Made by a program: the position numbers and the translations under genes. Of a stretch of 64,000 nucleotides of DNA, positions 1 to 10,269 are shown one piece after another (the stretch's first letter is position 1; the number at the start of each line of letters is the position of its first letter). The notes beneath the pieces are model-generated. The model ran no database searches, was not told where the DNA came from, and was given only the letters and a program-made list of their open reading frames with translations. The stretch lies in the NCBI GenBank assembly GCA_907165135.1, contig OU015566.1:4962501-5026500 (forward strand), written 5' to 3'. This DNA is from Oikopleura dioica (taxonomy: Eukaryota > Chordata > Appendicularia > Copelata > Oikopleuridae).

Positions 1-246
1 TCGGTATGCTGAAAACGTCGTGTAACCAAAAATACCTCGAAGTCCGTTCTTTTTACCCTAAAATTTTTCTTTCAAAAGGGCAGTGTATTTAACACGGGCT
101 TGTTAGTCAGCGTGCGCATAATTTCCGCGCAGGTCAATTTGAACAAAAGCCGCTTTCAGGTCGTTACTCCGCTCCGAGGATTTTTGTAGCACTCCGATTA
201 TATAGTGAGTCAAAGAGAAAAGGATCGTGATCCCCGTGAGACTAAA

Positions 247-813
247 ATGGAGAAATCGTTGATTGAGCTTTTCGAAAAAGTTGATGGCAACAAGGATAGA
301 ATGATGAGCAAGGATGAACTCAAGGTTAGTCCAAAACAAAGATAAGGGGGCCCCTTATCTGTTGTTGCCAGAAGGAGTCCCCTAAAATATGGATTAAGCG
401 CTCTCTGATTGGCCTTTTTACTGAGGAGCCTCCGACAAGACGCTCTTAGCGGAAAGAGCCAATCAGAGAGCGCTGAATCCATATTTAAGGGGATCCCCAA
501 AGTAAAAATATTCAATCTTTCCCATGCCGTAACAGACAGATCCCCTTATTTTCTATTCAAAAACTACCTCAGGATGCTTTGAAACAGCTTTGCGAAACCG
601 TCAAAAACGACTCCACTTCTCCCTTGTATTTCATTCTCAGCGATGTTGACCTTTCGGACTCCAACTTGGGTAAATCCCATTTTTATCTTTTCAAACAAAA
701 AATTTTCCCAAGAACGAATAACGCGAAAAGCCTTCAACGAAATCGACACCGATCGCTCTGGAACAATCACTTTTGAAGAATTCGCCAATTCTGATTGGAC
801 CCTTTCTCTGTGA
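247..813 (+). CDS. small EF-hand calcium-binding protein
   Basis: Three exons (247-324, 573-669, 713-813) join in phase to give 91 residues. The start is the first ATG, in ACTAAAATGG context. Exon 1 carries an EF-hand-like loop (DGNKDRMMSKDE) and exon 3 a classical loop (DTDRSGTITFEE) followed by a short tail ending DWTLSL. This fits the calmodulin/troponin C-like superfamily, probably with two working loops. The protein is shorter than calmodulin (about 149 residues) and has no signal peptide, so a cytosolic calcium sensor is inferred. Intron 1 (248 nt) is inflated by an inverted-repeat element, while intron 2 is 43 nt. The gene ends 24 bp from the convergent DEG/ENaC gene. The orthologue is unknown. 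Confidence 0.75.
341..551. repeat. palindromic MITE-like element inside intron 1 of the EF-hand gene
   Basis: Near-perfect inverted arms at about 376-413 and 458-496 share ATATGGATT-AGCGCTCTCTGATTGGC. Outer arms GATAAGGGG/CCCCTTATC also match. No open frame is present. This is a non-autonomous inverted-repeat element that accounts for most of this unusually long intron. Confidence 0.7.
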
Positions 814-837
814 AATTGACAAGAAATTGAAATATTG

Positions 838-3161
838 CTAGCATTTACTGGAATCATGAATTGGGCTAGGCGTAGCAGGAATTCTCGAAGAAGAGCAGGT
901 TAAAACATTGTTCAGCTTTTCGAGCTTGTCTCCTCGCTCGATGCAGTTGGAGGATTCTAGAGTCGAGCCGAACTCAGCATCTCGGCGGGTGGGTTGGGGA
1001 CTGCGGACGGCGGAAAGATGGAAATTCAGGGATAATCGAGCAATTCGACCCTGAAGATAAAAAATAATTGGGAAATAATTTTTACCTGGAAACTGGACAT
1101 CGTTTTGATCATCAGTTTCTCCAAAAATATAATTATCGTCGGCGCCGAAAAGCCTAGAAAGAACGCGATACTTCCTCCAACATCTGACATGAATCGCTCA
1201 AGCGGATATCGCGGTTTTTCTTCAGTTGATTCGACGCGGGAATTCATTTCGATGAAGACGGAATTGATGGAGACGTCTTTTGGCGCGTTGATGGTGAGGG
1301 AGGGATAGCCATATTGGACTGTGATTGGTTGTTGATATTTTGATAAAAAATTTAATTTTATGGAAATTGCCAAAAATGAATGATAAATAAAAATTAACGA
1401 TTTTGAGTCGAAACCTTTCCTGATGACATTGAAAGCTCTGAATTCTCGCAAGTTGTGGTGCAATTACAGTCGAATCGAAGTAGAGAATCAAATTTCTTAC
1501 AACATAGAAGTCCTTCTCGTTTGTTTTTATATACCTGTAAAATTTCTTTGACGCAGAAAATATGGTCGAAAATCTTGCAATCGGGATAAGTGTATAAGTC
1601 CTCATATTGACGAAAAAACGGAGCTCGGCATCCGCAAGCTTTTAGCACCTTGTCGACTTAAGGGTATAGCCTGTGAGATTGAACAAACGGAAAATTGAGT
1701 TACCCTTGCATTCGTGAAAACAGCTTTCCACAGTGTATTCAGCGCGGCTGTACTTCAGCGTTCCATTTTTGATGCACTGGGAGTACGGTTTTCCGAGCTT
1801 GACGTACTTTGCTCTCGAGAGCTCTAGAATGGCTGCGTTTTTCGGATTGATCTGCAGCGATTTGGATCGAGCAACACTTTTGCTGTCATCTTCTGTGTAG
1901 TAAAGAGTGAACCCGTCGTAGAAGTTTTTCCAGCCGACGGACCAGTCCGTTTTATTGTAGATCGTGACTAGAATTGATGCTCGAAATTGATGTTTTACCC
2001 CTTTCTTACTGATATCAAGCGTTTTCGCGGTGGAACCAATGTAGCTCTTGCACTTTCCTTCTTGAAAATAGTCGTCTCTCCATCCAGCTGAACAATCGAC
2101 TGGTCCAGCGCGGCAGGCGGAAACTTTGAAATGAGAGCTTGTTTTCGTGACGAGCTCCCACATCGTTGTTGATCGGAGGAGATGCTCGACGGAAATGACG
2201 TCTTCGTACATTTTTCTGTCACTGTGTTCTTGAAGAATTTGTTAATTGATCATTTGTCATTTGATCGCATTCCTAGGGGTCGACACTGACTATGTCGTCA
2301 AATGTCGTCAGATGTCGTCAAATGTCGTTAAAGGTCTTCAAATGTCGTCAAATGTCCTCGAATGTCGTCCAATGTCGTCGAATGTCGCTATTTTTCGACG
2401 ATATTCGACGACATTCGAGGACATTTGACGACATTTGAAGACCTTTGACGACATTTGAAGACCTTTGACGACATTTGACGACATTTGACGATATTTGACG
2501 ACATAGTCAGTGTCGACCTTTTTAAGAGATACCTGTCATGAGGCCAGTTTTCATCGCATTGAGAGTTTGTTCATTCAGCTCCATATTGTAATACAAAAGT
2601 CCGAGAATCTTCTCCAATTTCGGGTAATATCGCCTGAGTTTTTCCTTCGAATGCATCGAGTTCAAGCATAGCATTACTCTCGGAAATGGTTGCTTGAAAA
2701 GATGAGGAAAGATGATGGGAAAACAGCTTACTTCTCGAACTTCAACGATGTTTTGCTCGGTGTGCACTTCGAAGGAGAGATATTCCTGGAGACATTTGTA
2801 CAGCGCTAGAATACAACGAAGAAAAAGAGCGACAAAAACGACAGAAGAAAGCTTCATTCTGCCGTCTTGTGCCACCTAGTGCCGGTCGGTGCCGCCAGGT
2901 GCCGTCCCGTCTGTAATAAATCTTTCCGGCATTAGCCGGCTCTATTCGACACTGACCGGCTCTAACCGGCAGAAAGTGGCTCTGGACGGCATTATATAGT
3001 AGCTTACAAAGCAACTTACCAATGGAAGATCCAGAAAGTCCAAAAATCACGACAGAAGCGAAAATAATCCTCTTGAACCTTTTCCCGATCGTTTCACTAA
3101 AAGAATCAATGTATTCCGTCTCAGAGGGCCAAATCTCAAAACTCGAATTTCTGCTGATCAT
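838..3161 (-). CDS. DEG/ENaC (ASIC-like) sodium channel subunit
   Basis: Seven exons on the minus strand (3161-3020, 2805-2533, 2228-1704, 1656-1535, 1495-1420, 1318-1086, 1050-838) sum to 1584 nt, giving 527 residues. Order: short cytosolic N-terminus; TM1 (about 30-55) running into YLSFEVHTE and the post-TM1 FPRVMLCLNS motif; an extracellular Cys-rich domain with the family block YTVESCFHECKG followed by KACGCRAP and CNCTTTC; then TM2 with SDVGGSIAFFLGFS, the ASIC-type SDIGG signature; and a short tail. The family forms trimeric amiloride-sensitive cation channels in the plasma membrane. The 1419-1319 intron keeps frame only with a GA donor (GA-AG). Intron 2 holds a palindromic minisatellite and intron 1 short GC-rich repeats. 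Confidence 0.85.
2278..2518. repeat. palindromic minisatellite fold-back (TGTCGTCAAA type), copy 1
   Basis: Terminal arms GGTCGACACTGACTATGTCG and its reverse complement enclose degenerate tandem copies of TCGTCAAATG reading one way, then CATTTGACGA the other way. The element lies in an intron of the DEG/ENaC gene. I find no clear target-site duplication and no coding frame. Confidence 0.8.
2860..2998. repeat. short GC-rich GCCGG/GGTGCCG repeat tract
   Basis: Repeated variants of GGTGCCG, GGCACT and CCGGCTCT lie inside intron 1 of the DEG/ENaC gene, in otherwise AT-rich sequence. Partial dyads such as ATTAGCCGGCT are visible. No protein signal was seen. Confidence 0.4.
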
Positions 3162-3310
3162 TATTGTATTTCGCGTTATTCAATCGATGCGGCTTCAGTA
3201 TTTCTTTGCCGACCCTTTCTGTCATAGAGGTCAGCCTGATCTAAGAGCTATTCACTTGTCAACCAGAATTGTTCTACTGATAAATCACTATTTCGCTCTT
3301 TTTCCTTTTG

Positions 3311-3424
3311 CCTCGGCTCGGCAAACTGTGTGAAAAACCTGAGTCAGGGCCTTAATGATCTTTTAAGACCTTTCAAATTTTCAAACCCTGACTCAGGTTT
3401 TCCACACAGTTTGCCAAGCCCAGG
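3311..3424. mobile_element. CCTGAGTCAGG-family MITE, short full copy
   Basis: The terminal inverted repeats include GGCAAACTGTGTG followed by AAACCTGAGTCAGGG, with the mirror copy at 3385-3424. The 114-bp element is flanked by the direct repeat CCTTTTG (3304-3310 and 3425-3431), extendable by one base, as expected for a 7-8 bp target duplication. It is the cleanest of about ten relatives in the window. There is no coding capacity. Confidence 0.75.
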
Positions 3425-5513
3425 CCTTTTGCTCGCAGTGCGGCGTAAAGTCGTCTTTTTCTCTTTGGAAGGATCCAAAAAACCATTTTCAATAATCATT
3501 TTCGAATAATATCCGAACGATGATCCATTGAACAAGTGTTTTTGTAACTGACTATCGTCAAGAAACGACACATTAGTTGATATGTTTATGTTTTTATAAT
3601 GAAGCGAAAACCGCGATCAAACGAATTCAATTCAATATTGAAATGGTACTATATTTATTCAGAGATAATGTGGTCTGACTAGCATGTTCGTTCCAATTAA
3701 GGATTATGGCAATAATCACCTTGGCAATTAAAAATGCAAATGTCAGCACTGTCAAGGGAAATAAACGAAAATGACTATAAAAGAAGTCAAGGCCTATCCC
3801 GTCCTCCTGGTCCCCTAACCCGGTCGACATTGATTATGTGGTCAAATGTCGTCAAATGTCGTCGAATGTCGTCGAGAAATAGCGACTTCCGACGACATTC
3901 GACGACTTGTACGATATTCGACGAAATTCGACGACATTCGACGACATTCGACGACATTTGACCACATTTGACGACATAGTCAGTGTCGAGTCGATAATGT
4001 CGACTTTAACCCTAACCCCTTTTCGTCAGCTCTTACCACCAAAAAAGCCGATTTATTTTCGGCTCAAAATGTTTTCTCGCGAGCCCAAAGTTATTTCTCC
4101 CTTTTTTCTTCGTTTTAATTTGCCTCACTATACTCATTTCTTACTGTCAACCCCAGCCGCTTATTATGCTCACCCCTGGTCGGGAGAAGGTTTTAATCTA
4201 ACCCAATAACTCGTCTGTCAGAATGAGGAGAGTAATCAAAATTATAATACTCGCCGAGGAAAGGAGGTTTTCTTTACTTACCTCCAAGCCCATTTTTCTC
4301 TCAAATCGGTCCCTATCTAGAATTTTTATTTCATACTGTTTCTGTTAGTTTTTTATTTACCGAGCGATGTCTGATAAAAGCCCTCTTTCTACTCCATTTT
4401 CGCATGTTTTTTTTTTCTTACAATTGACAAAATGTAATGGGGTTCATTTGTTTTTAAAAACAGGAAAATAAGATTCTCTCGGTCATTGGAAAATAATCCC
4501 AGCTGACAGGAAAAACTGATCTAAGTGATTTATTCAATTTATACCGTGGCGTTTTTGAAGACAACGAGGAAACCGCGGGATTGATTATTGAAAAAGAGGG
4601 GTTTCAACATCTTTGATTTCATTTTCGTTAATTTTTTCTCTTCAGCGATTTCTTACTTTTGCTCGATGATGTGTTTAAGCATTTTTAGTTCGATTTTTAG
4701 TCAGATATTTTCATTTTCTACCAGCTTGCCTGACCTAAGCCATTGGCAATTGTCATTCGTTTCTGTTAAATTAGTTTGACAACAAGGTCATCAGAAGATT
4801 CATTGGAATAGGCTAATTAATAATTACTTTTTCATGATTTCTGCCAAGCAAATCCCGCCCCTTTCCAGAGTTCCACACTTAGGGGCTTTGTTTAGTTTCC
4901 TCAATCCCTAACCGAGTTGGGGGGTAAGGGGATTTAAGGGTCCCCCTCATTGCTCTAAAAACAGCTTGTTACAATCACTTACATTATGTTGCATTGATAG
5001 CTGTGTCCTCGAGCAAGTCGCGAGATCTTTTCCGGATAAAAGTTTTTCAAATGAAATTAATTCCAAATAAGCTTAAATCCGCGCCTCATCTCTATACGGT
5101 CCATAGCAAGTGCTCTCCCTTTTCAAATTTTTGCGATCTTTTTTCTCTCCCGATCCTATCATTCCAGCAAACGTTATTTTTGTCTCATTCATTATACCAG
5201 TAGACATCGCTTGCTATTCATAAAATGCTATTTTTCGCGAAAAACGAAGCCGTGTGATTTCATTTTAATTATTCGCTGGCGACGTTAATGCTTTATTATT
5301 GCCGTTTTGCTGTTTTGCTTTGAAAGCATAAGAAAAAAGCAATTGATTATTCTATCGATAATATTGTTGACCACAAATGTTCGATTAAATTGTCGATTAT
5401 GGCATCAGAATTGCGATTTTTGCAGCCAAAGAATGCATTTGTTGATGCCAAGAAGGGGATTCTGCTTTATTATACAGATATTTTTTCCAAAGTAAAAATT
5501 CGCTTATTCGTGA
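3425..5513. other. gene-poor AT-rich stretch between the channel gene and the small secreted gene
   Basis: Apart from one palindromic minisatellite I find no exon chain here. Reading frames are short and compositionally simple on both strands, for example hydrophobic Phe/Ser-rich runs at 4588-4779 that look like translated AT-rich DNA. A short CTAACCCTAACCCC tract sits next to the minisatellite. Confidence 0.4.
3822..4004. repeat. palindromic minisatellite fold-back (TGTCGTCAAA type), copy 2
   Basis: It has the same design as the copy at 2278-2518: GGTCGACATTGATTATG at the left end, internal TCGTCAAATG units that flip to CGACATTTGACG, and ACATAGTCAGTGTCGA near the right end. The two copies share terminal and internal units but differ in unit number and order. 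Confidence 0.75.
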
Positions 5514-6084
5514 GATTCCATCATCAAATCTTCATATTGCCTGAAAATAATCTTCTTTCCTCAAAAATCAATTTTCTTACCTAGCGTCAAAATCATCTTC
5601 AGTCTGCCACGAATCGTCGTAAAGATTGCCGTCTGAGTTATCGTTGTTAGAAGTATAGGCCAGTCCATAAATGTCTCCTCCGGAACTGCCGGAATCACCT
5701 GTCGGCGCATAATGGGCATTTTCCTCGCGACAGGTTTCTTCGGCTCCGGGCATATCAGCACATGCTAGCAGAAAGTTATGTAAATTTTTGAGCCAAAAAT
5801 GATATTTTGAGATTCTTCAGGTATTGGCTTGAATCGACAAAAATAATAAAAATTTCATCAAAATTTTGGTCGAATTTTCGACGAATCAGATTTCGTGCAA
5901 ATTTTCGCGAAAAATTGAAAAAAGGATATTGTCAGATTTTTGTCGATTTTAGCTACCAACAGACATTTTTTATAAAAACATAGAGCAATTTCTTACCAGA
6001 AAGAAAATTTGAAGCTTGTCTCTTCTCAATCTTATGAATCGGCTCTGATAACGAAAACGCCAAAAGCGGGATAAAAATTTTCAT
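5514..6084 (-). CDS. small secreted acidic protein, function unknown
   Basis: Three short exons assembled on the minus strand give about 102 residues. The protein starts with a signal peptide (MKIFIPLLAFSLSEP) and a dibasic site (EKRQ). The mature part is acidic and Gly/Ser/Asn-rich, with two cysteines (CADM, ETCREE) and runs such as GDSGSSGGDIYG. It ends LMMESHE. Donors GTAAGA and acceptors CTAG/TTCAG fit the local splice style, and phases agree. It lies just downstream of the DCBLD-like gene on the same strand. No family is recognised. A cleaved secreted peptide or matrix protein is possible. Confidence 0.6.
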
Positions 6085-6280
6085 ATTTTTCGATTTCTTT
6101 GATTTTGAATTTGAGCCCCTCTTTTCCGAAAAAATTCTCACCCCGCTGTTGTCTCTTTTTTGGTTGAAGTTTGTTTGTTTTTCAATTCGAAACTGGATCT
6201 TCTATTTCAAGTTTAGCCTTCAATCAAAATCATCAAATTTGCTTGATTGAGAATCGTTTATTATTTACAGTAGGAAAAAA

Positions 6281-9200
6281 TCAACCAAGAGTCGAATAAG
6301 TGTGATCATCATAAGAGCTGTCTTTTAAATTTTGGTGAAGCTGTTTTTTGATCGGCAAAGTTTCCAGGTCCGAATATTCGTGCGAAAACGGCGCTGGGGC
6401 GGGAGGTAGAGTCGTCATTTTTCGGGCGTGGTGGATGAAGGGGATATTGTAATTTTGCTCTTCGGAGTAGGGAGGGTTGAACATTCGGCCGGGGTGATTT
6501 TGAGGAGCCCCAAGAGGAGGAGGGTTGAAATTGGGCTGCGTGTAGGAGACATATTTCATGTTCTGAAAAAATTGATTGAAAAATGGGAATCAAGGAGGAA
6601 AATTTGAAAAAAATTTTTCGAGAAATCAATTTTTTCGAGCGATTTTTACCTGAATAGTATCCATTGGATTCTGAGTATAAATATTCGGCGCCCGAAAAAC
6701 TGTTTTTGAAAACTTCGCTTCTTTCGACTTCGTCCTTCTTATGAGCAGCAGGGAAACGAGCGCTAGAATCAAGGCGACTCCAGCGAGAGCAATGATCACG
6801 GCAATGAGCACTGCCGAGTTGTCTGAAAAAAGAATGTAAGGGAGGAGTTTGTCTGGAGATTTGTACCGTGAGGAGGGAGGGGAGCTTCGCAGCCGTAGAA
6901 GAGGATGTTCATGGCGGGAACGGGCGAATCAACTGCTGCTTCGGGATAGAGTCGGATTTTTTCGGCGAGGAGGGGGGTCATGAAAGTATGGCTAAATTTT
7001 GCTCTTTATAAAAAAAAAATTTATGGTGCCTTATTCACAAAAAAAAATCATGAAATTATATCTGCAAAAAGACTGTAATTGAAAAAGTCAGAGTTGTCGT
7101 GTGTCATTCAACCCGTCAAAAGTTCAAAGGATCGGGGAAAATCCCCCAAATCCGCTTTCTCGTAAAAATAAGTCTCTTCCTTGATTTCAGTAAATCTCAC
7201 CTTGAAGAAGCAATATCAGCGGAGAAAGACTCTTCAAGACTCGTCCACTCCCCATCTTTGTAAATTTGAATTTCAAATTTCGAAGCGCTCCAGGGGAAAG
7301 GCTTTAGATCTGAGCCCTTGGTTTCAATTCGCTCGAGCCGCATGAGGCCATTGAAGTCGACCTGAATGAAAAGAGGGTTGAAGAAAGGAGGTTTATTATA
7401 TCTTTTCTATTGTTTATTTTTCATTGCTATTTGAGTTAGATTGAAAAATTGATGATTTTACTAAAACCATAAATATTTTTCGAATTTTCAGCATGCTATT
7501 TTTCTTTTGAGGTAAAATTTTTGAGATGAAAAACATAGAATTGTAAACTTTCACTTTTCGAAGAACTCGGGCTTAAAGCTAATTATATTATTTATTGAAC
7601 ATTATATAAAAACAATACTAAAATGCCGAAAGAAAAATTTTTTAAAACAGTTTTTCTGTCAAATCTGCGCTTCAATAATTGAATCTCAAACAAAGCTTTG
7701 GCTATTCAGAAATCTAATTAGCGCTGCCCTTTGGAATACAAAAAGCTAGGCAAATTTGTTTCCACAGCTTGAAAGTTTGACGTTCCATATTGTCAAGATT
7801 ATCTCCCCGCTTATTTGAGCTTTCAATCAATCTCGCTTTACATTCTCTTTTTCTTTCACTTTCTCAATAATTTACCTGAATCCACGGTTTTCTATCCTCA
7901 ATCGCCGGCGCCCAGGGAAAAGCCCCATTGGAAAAAGCATTTTCTCCCTTCCAGTTCAAGACTGTCTCGACTGGCGTCATTTCCGGATCCGACTTGTCCA
8001 AAAACGCCTTTAAAAAGCTACTCGTCTTGATTTTCTCCAAATCGACTTTGAGAATATTTTTGTTGCCACATTTGCTCGGTTCTTTCAAAAAACCAATCGG
8101 GATGAAATTCGTCTTTGAATTCTTGGTTTGAAGACTTTTGATCGAATTTAGAGTCGATCCGGGAATAATGATGACGTCATCACTTCCCGCGGGGACTTTT
8201 CGCAGCTCTAGAATTCCGCCAAATCTGTCGGAAATCTCTCCAGCGTGAATTCCACTGCGGCAAATTGACGATTTCGAGTCAAAACCCATCTTCGAATCGC
8301 CAAAAACGCCCCCGTCGGTTCCAGCACAGCCCGCAGGGCAAAGCACCGAAAAAGCTCGGCTATTTTTCGATTCGATTTGAAGAATCTTCGAAGAAAGGGA
8401 TGAAAAGGAAACGGAGCAGCCGATAAGACGAGGGCCAGGGGGAGAGCGGGAGGAGAAGAAATATGACATTGTGGCGGCCGAAGATGTCCAGTTTGAAGAA
8501 CTGATAAGGACGGTGACTGGGAGCTTTATCGAGGGGGGAAAATCGCTGCCAGAACAACCTGAAATTTCATGATAAATAAATAAAACACTCAACAAATAAA
8601 TTATAAAGTGAAACAGACATGACGATAATGGGTTAAGCCAACTTTTAATCGGAAAAAATAAGGGTGTCACTTCATTAATTTTTCAAGAAAAATCCAATTG
8701 AAAAACAGGTCTGCCCTGCTAAGCCCCGAAAAAAAAGCGTCGTCTTTCTGAGAAACTGTGGCAAAACGATTTTAATACACATGTATTTTGGGTCTCAACA
8801 AATCCTTTTGTCCGGCAATTTTCCGGTTGAGGACTTTTGAAAATTATTTCTAGCTCCTCTGGCCGCTGCCGCTTGTGGGAACCGCGGCATCAGCGATCAG
8901 GGGAAGCGATTTGTCAAAAATCAAGAAATAAAAACGTCAAGAAGATACTTTTTCTCGTCATAGAAAATCACGTGATTTAAGGATTTGCCCACTAGGACAA
9001 TTTTTTTTCATGGTGACTCCCTTATTCATTTTTGGTAAATTAAAGACTCTCAATATTGTGTAAACACCCTTAAGCCGGCACTTTTCGTTGTTGCTTTTTG
9101 AAAGAAACAATGTTCGAAAAAATGTCAAGTTTGAAATTTCCGCCCTTTTATGTTGCCTGTTTGCTAAACTTGAAAAATACAATCAAAAATGAAACTTTCT

Positions 9201-9436
9201 CACTGCTTCGAGACACTCATTCATTTTGTTACCTTTATAAACGCGCTCCTCGCCATTGGATTGATGTTCTTTCACTTTGAGTTGGAGGAAGTCGATGTCT
9301 TTTCTTCCACATCCTCTTGGGAAACTCGTCACCAGCTCGACCGAGGAAGCGCCTGACAGTGACGAAAATTGAATCGACTCATCGGTCGAAAACTCAATCG
9401 TGCCGCTTGGGTTCTTTTCGTCGTTGATTTCAAGCG
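6281..9436 (-). CDS. DCBLD-like receptor: CUB-like, LCCL, discoidin (F5/8 type C), one TM
   Basis: Minus-strand exons give, in order, a CUB-like segment (9436-9232 and the start of the 8560-7869 exon), an LCCL domain (CPAGCAGTDGG, SSICRSGIHAGEIS), an F5/8 type C domain (GAFPWAPAIEDRKPWIQ, continuing at 7367-7203 and ending RLYPEAA...NILFYGC), one TM (VLIAVIIALAGVALILALVS), and a cytosolic tail with several tyrosines, including YNIP, a YxxP motif. This architecture is that of the DCBLD1/DCBLD2 (ESDN/CLCP1) family, cell-surface receptors whose YxxP tyrosines bind CRK-type SH2 domains. The 5' end is incomplete: the first visible exon begins at an acceptor, and I could not find the signal-peptide exon upstream. 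Introns here are longer (up to about 670 nt). Confidence 0.85.
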
Positions 9437-9469
9437 CTAGAAAAAAAAATAATTATGAACCAGGGTAGG

Positions 9470-9780
9470 TTGGGCAAATCTTTGAAATTATTAGGCAATT
9501 GGGGAAGTGAGGGGTCCTCTCAGCCAATGAGAAGCCGGTATTTTTATATCAGCTAATTATTAACGATTTATCCCCCCCCCCTTGGGACTCCCTCCCCTTC
9601 CGGGGACCCCCCTAGTTTTTTCCCACCCTAGCTTTGGAGTGCGGTCGGTTTGGTTCTCAGCCAATCAGAGGCAAGTATTTTTCGCAACGGCCAATCAAAA
9701 ACGAGCTTCAGCCCCCTCTCCTTCTTAAGACCTTTAGCCAAATTTCTTTCTTTCAAACTCAATTATAAAAAATTAACCCT
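9470..9780. repeat. GCCAATCA-containing dispersed repeat, copy 1
   Basis: The block around 9655-9720 (CAGCCAATCAGAGGC, then TTTTTCGCAACGGCCAATCA) recurs at 34832-34900 with the same order and spacing. It has CCCC runs but no coding frame. It is probably an old dispersed element. Confidence 0.45.
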
Positions 9781-9840
9781 CCGTCGGCAGGTGTGATAGA
9801 AAGTAGCCCCGAGCGTGCGTGCCTTTGTTTGCATTCGAAG

Positions 9841-10261
9841 CTAGGGTCGGCACCGACCACCGACCAAAACCCGACTTGGTCGGGTTTGGTCGGGTTGATT
9901 TTGGTATCGACCAACCCAACCTGGGAATTTTATTCTATATTTGGTCGGTGGTCGGTTTTGGTCGGTTGATGGTCGGTTTTTGGTCGGTTTTGGTCGGATG
10001 TTGATCGGGTTATGGTCGTGTCGGTCGGTTTTTTGGTCGGAAACCTTCGTATTTTCTTCGCTATTCGAGTATAATTTTCAGCGAATCATAATTTGTTTGG
10101 ATAAAAACCGACCCCACCAGACCAAAAACCGACCACCGACCGACCAGAAACCGACCAAAAAGTAAGGCGACCCGACCAACCAAAGCGACCACGGATTTCG
10201 CCAAATTTCTAGGAGACCGACCAACCCGACCTGGGAAAGTCGTGGTCGGTGCCGACCCTAG
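9841..10261. mobile_element. hAT-like fold-back MITE built of GGTCGG repeats
   Basis: The terminal inverted repeats are CTAGGGTCGGCACCGACCAC and its exact complement. They are flanked by a perfect 8-bp duplication ATTCGAAG (9833-9840, 10262-10269). The 421-bp interior is almost wholly degenerate GGTCGGTTT units on one arm and AACCGACC on the other, so the whole element can fold back. The 8-bp duplication and the YAGGG start fit the hAT superfamily. There is no transposase frame. Confidence 0.85.
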
Positions 10262-10269
10262 ATTCGAAG

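Noticed and set aside
2278-2518. CRISPR-like short repeats
   Set aside because: Units are degenerate, mirrored about a centre and lack unique spacers; the sequence is clearly animal with spliced genes.
4588-4779. Hydrophobic 63-residue frame
   Set aside because: Phe/Ser-rich translation of T-rich DNA with no splice sites or charged residues typical of a real membrane protein.
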